NCBI GenBank assembly: GCA_012522475.1
Contig: JAAYKH010000061.1
Coordinates: 1 to 64,000 of the forward strand
Length of the DNA stretch: 64,000 nt
Direction: 5' to 3'
Source: Chloroflexota bacterium
GTDB taxonomy: Bacteria; Chloroflexota; Anaerolineae; Anaerolineales; Anaerolineaceae
A model generated the notes under the pieces. It was given only the letters and a program-made list of their open reading frames with translations. It was not told the DNA's origin and did not search any database. Positions 36,873 through 45,372 of the stretch are shown in pieces (position 1 is the first letter of the stretch; the number at the start of each line of letters is the position of its first letter). The position numbers and the translations under genes are program-made.

Positions 36873-37429
36873 AACGCCGATCCTTTTTTCTTCCCCTTTT
36901 GTCCAATTTGGTGCCAAATACTGACAATACTGACCACCAATACAGATGCGGCGACTGCTTCAGGCAGCCCATTTCCCAGGATAATAGGCGGAATAGCTGC
37001 CCAGAACGCAGAATCCAACACGCCAATCATCCCTAAAACCAGGATGGTATTGGTTAAACTGCCAACAATTCCTGAAACAATGAGTGCTGGAATCCTCCAA
37101 TTTTTTAAAGCCCTGTAGAATAACCACGAGATCGGACCGATAAAGAGGCGCGGAAGCACAGAAATTAAAGGATTGGTGAATAAAACAACGGTCGGGCCTG
37201 TCGGTGCCACGGCTGCCTGAATCAGGCTGAACACGCCAAAGATCAAACCAATTGCAAAACCAACCACGGGCCCTTCCAAAACTGCGCCGATGATGACAGG
37301 AACATGCATTATCGTCAAGGATACGCCCGAAAACCAGGGGATGAACCCTAAACGGGTAACCCCCAAAAAGATGGATATGGCGCTTAAAACGCCTGTAATA
37401 ACAATTTTTCGCGTTCGTTCTTGTACCAT
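36869..37429 (-). CDS. ECF transporter substrate-binding (S) component
   Basis: A 186-residue integral membrane protein with about six hydrophobic helices, of the ECF S-component fold (PF12822-like; GFAIGLIFGVFSLIQA, FTNPLISVLPRLFIGP). It should bind a vitamin or similar cofactor and use the ATPase/EcfT module encoded convergently. Its stop overlaps the end of EcfT by 4 bp on the opposite strand. The specific vitamin cannot be read; pantothenate or riboflavin families look similar. Confidence 0.82.
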   Translation of the reverse strand: MVQERTRKIVITGVLSAISIFLGVTRLGFIPWFSGVSLTIMHVPVIIGAVLEGPVVGFAIGLIFGVFSLIQAAVAPTGPTVVLFTNPLISVLPRLFIGPISWLFYRALKNWRIPALIVSGIVGSLTNTILVLGMIGVLDSAFWAAIPPIILGNGLPEAVAASVLVVSIVSIWHQIGQKGKKKGSAF

Positions 37430-37737
37430 AATCTTTAACCGGTCTTTCTAATAATCGATTAAATAACCTTCAATCAATCGATAAATTTGTCAGCATCTAT
37501 CCAGGTGAACAATACTACTTTTTAATCAAAGTTGTAAGTATTTTTTGCAGTTACAAAGCCCTACTATTCAATGAATGTACTTAAAAACAGTTTTTACAAA
37601 GTATTCCAGATAAGGTATGATATGCAGTGTTGATCTGGATAAATTACAAAGATCAATTGTCGATTATAATGTTTTCTGGCAGCAAAGCCTAAATTGGTTC
37701 ACATTACTATATTAAATTAACTCTTAGGAGGAATTCA
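37430..37737. other. Divergent intergenic region
   Basis: About 308 AT-rich bases between the divergent S component and NifX-like genes. It must hold promoters for both. I looked for riboswitch-like conserved motifs upstream of the S component and saw none. Confidence 0.45.
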
Positions 37738-38133
37738 ATGAAAATCGCTTTTATCACAGATGATGGCAAATCCATTAGCCAGCATTTTGGTCGCGCCCGT
37801 TATTATTATGTCGTTGAGTTGGAAGACGGCATTGTAAAACACAATGAAACACGTGATAAGTTAGGACCCAATCACTTTTCTGGAGAAGAGCATCACCATC
37901 ACGAAGGCCAAGGCAGTGGCATGGATGCGGCTTCGCACGATAAGCATCATCGAATGTCGCAAGCAATTCAAGATTGTGAGGTATTAATCTGCGGCGGGAT
38001 GGGAATGGGTGCTTATCAAAGCATGCAAACGTTTGGTATCACCCCGGTGGTAACTCAAATTCGCGATATCGATGCCGCGCTTCAGGCGTACCTTTCAGGC
38101 GAGTTAAAGGATGAAACCCAGCTGTTGCACTAA
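37738..38133 (+). CDS. NifX/NafY-like dinitrogenase cofactor-domain protein with His-rich insert
   Basis: A 131-residue member of the NifX / nitrogenase cofactor biosynthesis fold (MKIAFITDDGKSISQHFGRARYY, CGGMGMGAYQSM). Between residues 45 and 72 is a loop rich in histidine (EEHHHHEGQ, HDKHHR), a likely metal-binding insert. No nif genes are nearby, so the role is probably metal-cluster or metal storage rather than nitrogen fixation. SD TTAGGAGGAATTC is strong. A second NifX-like gene begins at 63822. Confidence 0.85.
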   Translation: MKIAFITDDGKSISQHFGRARYYYVVELEDGIVKHNETRDKLGPNHFSGEEHHHHEGQGSGMDAASHDKHHRMSQAIQDCEVLICGGMGMGAYQSMQTFGITPVVTQIRDIDAALQAYLSGELKDETQLLH

Positions 38134-38157
38134 TTTTCCTGTTCACTAATAAATTTA

Positions 38158-38187
38158 GCCTGTGGCTGCACAGCCACAGGCTTTTTT
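38158..38187 (+). terminator. Strong Rho-independent terminator
   Basis: GCCTGTGGCT and AGCCACAGGC form a perfect 10-bp stem with loop GCAC, directly followed by six T. It ends the NifX-like transcript. Confidence 0.93.
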
Positions 38188-38257
38188 GTCGGTATTCCTT
38201 TAGAGCCGGCATGCAAGTCATTAAATAAACAAAATGGTAGAATAGAAGCATACTTAT

Positions 38258-39322
38258 ATGGAACCTACAACGATAATTCCAATCGATGGTAACCAGAACC
38301 CTAAGGCAATAATCACTCGGGTGCAGCGTGCCGCCAGTAAGAATCCAGTTGTTTCCTACTTGGCAAGCCTCAACAGCAAAGACAGCCGTCGTGTGCAAAA
38401 GACCGCGCTGGATCAAATCGCTTCTGCATTATCAAATCATCGAATAGAAGACAGCCTTGAGTTTCCCTGGGAACAATTGGATTATGGAGCGATGACAGCC
38501 ATAAAAGCCTGGCTGAATGCTAAATATGCACCGGCAACGGTAAACCGCTACCTCTGTGCAGTTCGCAGGGTGCTTAAAGAGGCCTGGCGCCAGGCTTTAA
38601 TTAGCGCAGAGGCGTATCAACGCGATACGGACGTCCGTTCGGTATCCGCTCAAAGGCTCCCTACCGGTCGTGAATTAGAAACTGATGAAATAAAAAGCCT
38701 CATCCGGGCCTGTTTGGATGATAAGGAAAACCCGACCCTGGGATTACGGGATGCAGCGATAATCAGCTTAATGTACTCTTCCGGGCTGCGCCGTGCCGAG
38801 GTGGTCATTCTCGATTTGGAAGATTTTGATTCTAATAAACAACTTTTGCGAGTTATTGGCAAGCGTAATAAAGAGCGGTTTGCATTTCTCGCCAGCGGCG
38901 CTGTGCGTGCCTTAGAAAGATGGGTTGAAGTGCGGGGCAAGCAACCTGGGCCGCTATTCTACGCTGTTAATAAATCTGGAAAGATCGTCCGATTCAGAAA
39001 AGAACGCCTTTCATCAGCAGAGAAACATAATGGATTAATTCCAAATGAAATTGTTGCTCGGTTAAGCGACCAGACCATCTACTACCTGATCGAAAAGCGA
39101 GCTTTGCAAGCTGGGTTGGTTAACAAAACCACCCCGCATGATATGCGGCGCACTTTCGTAAGCGACCTTTTAGATGCTGGCGGTGACCTTTCAACTGTTT
39201 CAAAAATGGCAGGTCATGAAGACCCAAGCACAACCATGCGGTATGACAGACGCCCTACCAGGGTCATGCAAGAAGCCGTAGAAAAATTAGATGTCCCCTA
39301 CCCTCTTGATAAAGAAGATTAA
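38258..39322 (+). CDS. Tyrosine recombinase / integrase family protein
   Basis: A 354-residue site-specific recombinase. The N-terminal SAM-like core-binding part is followed by the catalytic residues in order: Arg in GLRRAEVV, Lys in IGKRNKERF, HDMRR, GHEDPSTT (His) and the tyrosine in MRYDRR. All five needed residues are present. No tRNA, attachment repeat or other phage genes are near, so it resembles the single recombinases common in Chloroflexota rather than a prophage integrase. No clear SD precedes the ATG. Confidence 0.88.
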   Translation: MEPTTIIPIDGNQNPKAIITRVQRAASKNPVVSYLASLNSKDSRRVQKTALDQIASALSNHRIEDSLEFPWEQLDYGAMTAIKAWLNAKYAPATVNRYLCAVRRVLKEAWRQALISAEAYQRDTDVRSVSAQRLPTGRELETDEIKSLIRACLDDKENPTLGLRDAAIISLMYSSGLRRAEVVILDLEDFDSNKQLLRVIGKRNKERFAFLASGAVRALERWVEVRGKQPGPLFYAVNKSGKIVRFRKERLSSAEKHNGLIPNEIVARLSDQTIYYLIEKRALQAGLVNKTTPHDMRRTFVSDLLDAGGDLSTVSKMAGHEDPSTTMRYDRRPTRVMQEAVEKLDVPYPLDKED

Positions 39323-39449
39323 AAAATCGTTTATCGTATGAAACGAATCTGCGGAGACAATTCAGGGTTTACGTCCCGACGCAGTGTTTAAGGTTGAAAA
39401 AATCCTTTCTTGAATTATGTCAATTGTTTATCTGATATTATTTTTTAAG

Positions 39450-39478
39450 TTGAATATCTCCTAATTGTCAGTTATACT
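39450..39478 (+). promoter_or_regulatory. Promoter of the RHH regulator gene
   Basis: TTGAAT (39450-39455) and TATACT (39473-39478) are exactly 17 bp apart. The start codon follows 55 bp downstream of the -10 box. Confidence 0.72.
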
Positions 39479-39480
39479 AT

Positions 39481-39511
39481 AACCATCCACTTACCATCTG
39501 TATGGATGGTT
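39481..39511. promoter_or_regulatory. Inverted repeat over the transcription start, likely RHH operator
   Basis: AACCATCC and GGATGGTT form an 8-bp perfect inverted repeat spanning the predicted start of transcription. It sits between the promoter and the RHH gene, the standard place for autoregulation. It could also fold as a short hairpin in the mRNA. Confidence 0.5.
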
Positions 39512-39533
39512 TTTAGAAGATTGGAAGGTTAAA

Positions 39534-39920
39534 ATGTCGGAGACTGAAAAAATTACACTGAATATTGGCAGCGTCGATTTAGGCAGAGTAGATTTACTGG
39601 TTCAAGAGGGATTTTATTCCAGCCGGTCGGATTTTATTCGTACTGCCATTCGAAACCAACTTGAACGACAGCAAGCCGCTGTTGATTCAATCACCTCGCG
39701 TAAATCGATGGTGATCGGCACTTTAAGTTATTCGCGGCACGAGTTGGAACAAAAACGCGCTGAAAATGAGATGATCAATGTCAAAGTGATTGGCATGTTT
39801 ATTCTCACCGATGATGTAACCCCCCGATTAGCTTTAGATACGATCCAATCCGCAACAATACGCGGCGTTTTCAAAGCACCTGAAGACGTCAAAGAAGCGT
39901 TAAAAGATAGACTCCATTAA
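39534..39920 (+). CDS. CopG/ribbon-helix-helix transcriptional regulator
   Basis: A 128-residue RHH protein. The N-terminal strand ITLNIGSVDLGRVDLL, followed by GFYSSRSDFIRTAIRNQLER, is a canonical CopG/NikR-type DNA-binding unit. The C-terminal 70 residues (VKVIGMFILTDDVTPR and after) form a small extra domain that could be a ligand or metal sensor. SD TTGGAAGG is present. It likely represses itself via the palindrome upstream; other targets are unknown. Confidence 0.85.
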   Translation: MSETEKITLNIGSVDLGRVDLLVQEGFYSSRSDFIRTAIRNQLERQQAAVDSITSRKSMVIGTLSYSRHELEQKRAENEMINVKVIGMFILTDDVTPRLALDTIQSATIRGVFKAPEDVKEALKDRLH

Positions 39921-39993
39921 GTTTTATCTTCTGGTAAGATTAATCGTAATTAGATATTAATCTACTTATTCACTTTTACTAGGAGGCAATCGG

Positions 39994-41811
39994 ATGAAAA
40001 AGGCAGCGTTACCACCTCGATCAGAGGTGCCAATTCATGAAACCTGGGATTTAAAGACTATTTTCCCTGATGAACGCGCTTGGCAAGTGGCAAAAGAGGC
40101 CGTTCTTGAACAAATACCCGAGTTAATCGCCTATAAGGGAAAGCTATCTCTCAGCCCTCATACACTGGCAGATTTTTTTGACCAAATTGAGAAAACCATG
40201 CGTCTTGCGTTGAAAGTCGCCGTATACGGAAACCTGTCATCTTCTGTCGATACATCTGACCAGGAAGCTCTGGCGTTGTCTGGGCAGGGTCAGAGTATGT
40301 TTATTCGTTTGCAAGCAGCCACTTCTTTTTTGGAACCAGAATTAATGGCGATAGGTTTTGTGCAGTTGCGCAAATGGATCAAACAGGAGCACCGCTTATC
40401 ATATTTAAGCCATTATATTGATGAATTAGAACGACAGACAAACCACGTAAGGTCAGGTGAAGTGGAAGAGGTTTTAGCGCTCGCCGGAGAACCCTTAGGA
40501 GCATTTTTTCGGGCGTATAACGCGCTTACCAATGCTGATTTAGCTTTTGAAAATGCAATTGATGCAAATGGCAACGTGGTAGAAGTGGGCCAAAGCAGTA
40601 TCGATAGCTTGGTCACGAACTCAGATCGCACAGTTCGGAAAACCTCATATGAAAATTACACCCAGGCATATTTAAATGTCAAAAATACCTTAGCCGCGGT
40701 TCAGGCCGGCGGAATTTACCGTGATGTCTACAATGCCCGTACACGCAATTACCAAACTTCATTGGAGGCTTCACTTGGTGCCAATAACATCCCTCTGGCT
40801 GTATTTTCTGCGCTGCTCTCCGCGTTTAAAGAAAACCTCCCTACTTGGCATCGGTACTGGAAAATTCGCAAAAAAGCCTTAGGTTACGATCAACTGCATG
40901 TCTACGATATCAAAGCCCCACTTACAACGGAAACGCCTCAAATTTCCTTTGAGCAAGCCGTAGAATGGATCTGCAGCGGCATGGCGCCTTTAGGTAAGGA
41001 ATATGTTGCGATAATGCGCAAAGGTGCCTTAGAAGATCGCTGGGTTGATCGTGCTGTTAATAGGGGCAAAAGACAAGGTGCCTTTTCAAGTGGAGCTTAC
41101 GATACCAACCCATTTCTCATGCTGAGTTACGCGGACAGTGTTTTCAGCATGAGTACGCTGGCACACGAGCTGGGACATTCAATGCACTCCTACTATACTT
41201 TTCAGTCGCAACCGTTTATCTACAGTCGTTACTCATTATTTGTGGCAGAAGTTGCCAGCAATTTTAACCAGGCAATGGTGCGCAATTATATGTTCGATAC
41301 GCAAACAGATCCGTATTTTCAACTGGCTTTAATTGAAGAGGCTATGTCGAATTTCCATCGTTACTTTTTCATCATGCCAACTTTAGCTCGCTGGGAACTT
41401 GAAGTTCATCAAAGGGCCGAGGTTGGAAAACCACTCACAGCCGACATTATGTCTGATGTGTGCGCAGAGTATTTTTCCGAGGGCTATGGCGATGATGTTG
41501 TTTATGACAGAGATCAAATCGGCATTACCTGGGCTCAATTTCAACATATGTACATGAACTTCTACGTTTACAATTATGCTACAGGGATTTCGGCTGCACA
41601 TGCGTTAGTCGACGGCATTCAACAAGGCGGACAAGAAGAAGTGGATCGCTATATTGAGTTCTTGAAAGCTGGTAGCTCAATTTACCCATTAAATGCACTA
41701 AAACTGGCGGGCGTGGACATGACCAGCCCCGACCCCGTGAATCGCGCCTTTGAAGACATGGCCCGTTACATTGACCGTCTCGAACAACTGGTTGAATCGG
41801 GCGCTATTTAA
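39994..41811 (+). CDS. pepF: Oligoendopeptidase F (peptidase family M3B)
   Basis: A 605-residue zinc metallopeptidase that cleaves oligopeptides in the cytoplasm. The HELGHSMHSYY motif (HExxH, H391) is preceded by the usual GAFSSGAYDTNPF and followed by FVAEVASNFN, whose Glu is the third zinc ligand. N-terminal W-D-L-x-x-I-F sequence (TWDLKTIFP) is typical. SD TAGGAGG is present. It has no signal peptide. Confidence 0.94.
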   Translation: MKKAALPPRSEVPIHETWDLKTIFPDERAWQVAKEAVLEQIPELIAYKGKLSLSPHTLADFFDQIEKTMRLALKVAVYGNLSSSVDTSDQEALALSGQGQSMFIRLQAATSFLEPELMAIGFVQLRKWIKQEHRLSYLSHYIDELERQTNHVRSGEVEEVLALAGEPLGAFFRAYNALTNADLAFENAIDANGNVVEVGQSSIDSLVTNSDRTVRKTSYENYTQAYLNVKNTLAAVQAGGIYRDVYNARTRNYQTSLEASLGANNIPLAVFSALLSAFKENLPTWHRYWKIRKKALGYDQLHVYDIKAPLTTETPQISFEQAVEWICSGMAPLGKEYVAIMRKGALEDRWVDRAVNRGKRQGAFSSGAYDTNPFLMLSYADSVFSMSTLAHELGHSMHSYYTFQSQPFIYSRYSLFVAEVASNFNQAMVRNYMFDTQTDPYFQLALIEEAMSNFHRYFFIMPTLARWELEVHQRAEVGKPLTADIMSDVCAEYFSEGYGDDVVYDRDQIGITWAQFQHMYMNFYVYNYATGISAAHALVDGIQQGGQEEVDRYIEFLKAGSSIYPLNALKLAGVDMTSPDPVNRAFEDMARYIDRLEQLVESGAI

Positions 41812-41838
41812 TCTCAAAACATTAAATTCAAAAGAAGG

Positions 41839-41858
41839 GCGTCCATATTGGGCGCTTT
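41839..41858. terminator. Hairpin between convergent pepF and SDR genes
   Basis: GCGTCC and GGGCGC form a 6-bp stem (one G-T) around ATATT, with flanking bases that extend it weakly. On the minus strand it is followed by CTTCTTTT, so it may end the SDR transcript. Confidence 0.4.
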
Positions 41859-41864
41859 CCAGGT

Positions 41865-42743
41865 TTATATCCAGTTGATTCCGGTTAATTGGCAGGACAG
41901 TTCCCAGAGCTCACAGGCCAGGTCTTCTCGCAGGGCATTTCGACTGGGCGTGTCAGGTTGGAAATCTCGATAATAAATCCCGTTGGTCAGGTCAGTTTTC
42001 GTCCGATCAGCCAGTAAGAGTAAAGTTTCTACCGGGACATCGGTAGTGGTCCCACTACGCCTGTGAAATCTCCAAACCAAATCTGAAATTCCAGGTGTGC
42101 TTTTTGAAGCAATGCCTGTATTAACCAACCCGGGGTCAAAAGCAAAGGCTTCGATGTCCTGACAGCGTCGATTTAACTCTGAAGTAAAAAGAATATTACA
42201 TAATTTTGATCGCTTATAAGCTAGCAATCCTATATATGGCCACGGGTTGACAATTCTTTTTAAGTTTATTGGTGTTCTTCGGTGTGCATAAGATGATAAA
42301 GTGATCACCCTCCCACCTTGAGCCCGTTTAAGGTATGGGAGCAACTGGTATGTTAATGTGAACGCCGCTAAATGATTAACCGCAAAAGTCATTTCAATTT
42401 GCTTATCATTGCGGCGTTTGTTCGCCAAGTAAACCCCTGCATTATTAATTAAAATATCCAGATGATTGACGTCCCACCCCTTCAGCAGTACCAGAATTTC
42501 ACTCTCCAAGCTTCTGACTTGTTGTTGGTATCCCAGGTCTGCGAGAAGGAATGCAATCTTAGCATCGGGGATTTCACTTTTTATCTTGCTCTCCGCCTGC
42601 TTATTGCGGGCTTCAGATCGACCGACTCCGATTACTAAGGCACCTTCCAACGCAAATCTGGTCGCTGCAGCCAGGCCGATACCTGATGTGGCTCCTGTAA
42701 TAAGAGCTGTTTTATCCCTCAGGGGAGCATTTTCTTTGATCAT
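41865..42743 (-). CDS. Short-chain dehydrogenase (retinol dehydrogenase-like)
   Basis: A 292-residue SDR with TGATSGIGLAAATRF, LINNAGVY, LSSYAHRR (catalytic Ser) and YKRSK (Tyr-Lys), the pattern of the retinol dehydrogenase/WW-domain oxidoreductase-like group. It should reduce or oxidise a lipophilic carbonyl or hydroxyl with NADP(H). The substrate cannot be deduced from its neighbours. Confidence 0.85.
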   Translation of the reverse strand: MIKENAPLRDKTALITGATSGIGLAAATRFALEGALVIGVGRSEARNKQAESKIKSEIPDAKIAFLLADLGYQQQVRSLESEILVLLKGWDVNHLDILINNAGVYLANKRRNDKQIEMTFAVNHLAAFTLTYQLLPYLKRAQGGRVITLSSYAHRRTPINLKRIVNPWPYIGLLAYKRSKLCNILFTSELNRRCQDIEAFAFDPGLVNTGIASKSTPGISDLVWRFHRRSGTTTDVPVETLLLLADRTKTDLTNGIYYRDFQPDTPSRNALREDLACELWELSCQLTGINWI

Positions 42744-42877
42744 AAGTCGCTTTTCTAGGGTAAGTGGATGAATTCTCGTCGATAGATTATAACAGATAGT
42801 GTATTGCTAATCATAAACTACAATTGCAGCATAAAGCTTATAGATTCTATTCTGAAAAACGGAAGGAAAGGATTGTT

Positions 42878-43297
42878 ATGACCCCAAAGACATTTCGATA
42901 TGACCGCTTAATAAAAGGTGAAGACCTAAACCATCACCGCACATTATTTGCCGGGCGTTGTGCAGAGTGGTTTGTTGAAGCCGGCTTTATTGCTGCAGCC
43001 AGCATGCTGTCGGCCAGCAACATTGTCTGCATAAAAATTCATGGGATGACGTTTACCAAGCCATTAAAATCCGGCGACATAGCCAGTTTTGAAAGTAAGG
43101 TCATCTTTACAGGCCGCACTTCTCTAAAAGTTTATGTAACATTAAAAGAACACAACCAGGATGAGACGATTTTAGAGGGCTTCATCACCTTTGTCTATGT
43201 CGATGACGCAGGGCATGCGCAACCACACGGCCTTTCAATTGAACTGACTGACCCTGAGGACGTTGCCCTCAATCAACGCGCGGCAAATTTGCGCTGA
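42878..43297 (+). CDS. Acyl-CoA thioesterase, hotdog fold (YciA-like)
   Basis: About 139 residues of the hotdog acyl-CoA thioesterase family. HHRTLFAGRCAEWFVEAGFIAA carries the hotdog central helix, and IHGMTFTKPLKSGDIASFESKV is typical of the YciA group. It hydrolyses acyl-CoA to free acid and CoA. ATG 42878 is chosen because GGAAGGAAAGG precedes it. It converges with the BMP-type permease gene 15 bp away. Confidence 0.82.
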   Translation: MTPKTFRYDRLIKGEDLNHHRTLFAGRCAEWFVEAGFIAAASMLSASNIVCIKIHGMTFTKPLKSGDIASFESKVIFTGRTSLKVYVTLKEHNQDETILEGFITFVYVDDAGHAQPHGLSIELTDPEDVALNQRAANLR

Positions 43298-43312
43298 TAA
43301 ACCTGTCTCACA

Positions 43313-44266
43313 TCATTTATCTTCTCGCATGTACGAAACGCTTAACGCGGCTGGAGCGCCCAGGCGCTTACTGAGCGTTTCCCACCAGGTCATTACAACC
43401 AGTACAAGGATTGTAGCCAAATATGGGAACATGTTTAAAAAAGACGACGGGATGGTCGCTCCAATCGCTTGAAGGCGAAATTGGATGGCATTGATACCGC
43501 CGAATAGGATTGCGCCAAACACAGCCCGGGCAGGGTTCCACATGGCGAAAATGACCAGAGCGATCACAATCCAACCCCGCCCACCGGTGATATTATCTGT
43601 CCAGCCGGGCGTATAAGAAAGTGAAAGATGTGCCCCTCCCAGTCCGATGAGCATACCTCCAATGATCGTATATAAATAACGTGTTTTAACAACATTGATG
43701 CCCATTGCTTCTGCTGTAATGGGGTTTTCACCTACAGCTCGCAAATTTAGCCCATTTTTTGTCTTATACAGGAAGTACCATGCCAGAGGAACAATTAAAT
43801 AGGCTGCATAAGTCAAGATATCCTGATTAAATAGTGCGCCAAGTATCGGCACATTGCTCAAAACAGGAATCGGCTGGGCAATTAATCGAGGTCCCGAAAT
43901 GCCTGCTAAATTGAAGCTATTTTCTTTTGGGCCTAAACGCTGTCCTAAGAACGAAGCCAACCCCGTGCCAAAGAGGGTTATACTCAACCCGCTAACCACT
44001 TGATTGGCTCGCATGGTAACGCTCAGAAAGGCATGCAGTGCGCCCAACAGTCCGCCCACAATTACCCCAACCAGAAAACCAAGCCAAAGATATCCCGAAT
44101 GATAGGCCACAGCAAAACCAGACGCAGCGCTTAGTAACATCGTCCCTTCAACACCAAGGTTGAGTATCCCCGAATTTTCAGTGTATATTTCACCAATTGT
44201 GGCATAAACTAACGATGTGCCCGCACGCAGGGTGATCGCTAAAATTGTAGTAATTAATGGGATCAT
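43313..44266 (-). CDS. BMP-type ABC transporter permease (NupQ/YufQ-like)
   Basis: A 317-residue multi-helix permease of the branched-chain permease superfamily. Typical are TSLVYATIGEIYTENSGILNLGVEGTM and LRAVGENPITAEAMGINV. It forms the importer channel with the neighbouring permease. A GGAGG box precedes the ATG and the gene starts 5 bp after the upstream permease stop. Confidence 0.9.
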   Translation of the reverse strand: MIPLITTILAITLRAGTSLVYATIGEIYTENSGILNLGVEGTMLLSAASGFAVAYHSGYLWLGFLVGVIVGGLLGALHAFLSVTMRANQVVSGLSITLFGTGLASFLGQRLGPKENSFNLAGISGPRLIAQPIPVLSNVPILGALFNQDILTYAAYLIVPLAWYFLYKTKNGLNLRAVGENPITAEAMGINVVKTRYLYTIIGGMLIGLGGAHLSLSYTPGWTDNITGGRGWIVIALVIFAMWNPARAVFGAILFGGINAIQFRLQAIGATIPSSFLNMFPYLATILVLVVMTWWETLSKRLGAPAALSVSYMREDK

Positions 44267-44271
44267 ACTTT

Positions 44272-45366
44272 TTATGCCTCCGATTCCCTTTCTTTCGACG
44301 GGGGTGTATCAGGTCGGATAATTTTTAGCCGATATTCGGTGAACAAAGACCCGGCCAGCATTGGGAAAAGAATTAATCCCTGCAGAACCAGCCCTACTGC
44401 AGCAGGCAATCCCATCGTTATTTGCACCTGGTCGCCACCAACCAAAAGTGCAGCCATCATTATTGCAACAAAGATCACAGCAATAGGGTTAAGTTGCGCT
44501 AACCAGGCAACAATAATCGCTGTATATCCATGTCCAACAGCGAGCCCGGCCTGTAAACGCCTGGAAATACCGGTGACTTCACTGGCACCCCCAAGCCCAC
44601 TGATCGCCCCGGAAAGCAATAATGCGACAACAATGTTTTTAGAGATCTTAATACCTAAATATTTGGCGGTTGTTTTGTTTTCCCCAATAACTTTTAACTC
44701 AAAACCCCACCGTGTACGATTTAATATAAACCATAAAATCAGCGCTGCAATCAACGCAAAGATCATTCCGAAGTGAACTCTACCAAAAATTCTTGGCAAC
44801 CAGGCCTCTTCAGGAAATCGGGCTGTTCCAGGAAAACCGAACCCCAGTGGGTCACGCCAAGGCCCATAATAGAGGTAAGAGGCAAAAAGGACAGCGACAT
44901 AATTGAGCATCAACGTGGTTAAGCTTTCATTGATACCCAAATATGCGTTTAAGGCTGCTGGTATGCCGGCCCACAAAGCGCCAGCAAGCATCCCGCCAAC
45001 GAGGGCCATCGGTAGCACCAACCACGAAGGAATTATTTCACTGAAAAATAATGCAATACCTGCACCAGCGATCCCGCCAAAAACAAATTGGCCTTCTGCA
45101 CCAATATTCCAAAATCGCATCCTAAAAGCTATTGCTACGCCAAGACCTGTCAACATCAAAGGCGTTGCTTTCACAAGCGTTTCAGAGAGGGCATGCATCG
45201 ACCCAAAGGCTCCCTTTATCATCGCTGCATAGGTTGTAATGGGATTAACCCCTGTAATCAGCAGGAGTATCGAACCCAATATTAACGCGGAAACGAAGGA
45301 AGCGATCGGAACAATGTAAATCGCTTTGCGTGAGACACTTTTCCTTTTTTCAATAACCATGCGCAT
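44272..45366 (-). CDS. BMP-type ABC transporter permease (NupP/YufP-like)
   Basis: A 364-residue permease with about nine hydrophobic helices; SETLVKATPLMLTGLGVAIAFRMRFWNIGAEGQ is the family landmark and FELKVIGENKTTAKYLGI the coupling region. It pairs with the NupQ-like subunit for import of nucleosides or a related ligand. The CGGAG ribosome-binding site overlaps the end of the ATPase gene. Confidence 0.9.
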   Translation of the reverse strand: MRMVIEKRKSVSRKAIYIVPIASFVSALILGSILLLITGVNPITTYAAMIKGAFGSMHALSETLVKATPLMLTGLGVAIAFRMRFWNIGAEGQFVFGGIAGAGIALFFSEIIPSWLVLPMALVGGMLAGALWAGIPAALNAYLGINESLTTLMLNYVAVLFASYLYYGPWRDPLGFGFPGTARFPEEAWLPRIFGRVHFGMIFALIAALILWFILNRTRWGFELKVIGENKTTAKYLGIKISKNIVVALLLSGAISGLGGASEVTGISRRLQAGLAVGHGYTAIIVAWLAQLNPIAVIFVAIMMAALLVGGDQVQITMGLPAAVGLVLQGLILFPMLAGSLFTEYRLKIIRPDTPPSKERESEA

Positions 45367-45372
45367 ACGCTT

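Noticed and set aside
37738-38133. Evidence for nitrogen fixation
   Set aside because: A NifX-like domain alone is not enough; no nifHDK or other nif genes are present in the window.
38258-39322. Prophage or integrative element around the tyrosine recombinase
   Set aside because: No tRNA, no attachment-site repeats and no phage or conjugation genes nearby; neighbours are ordinary chromosomal genes.
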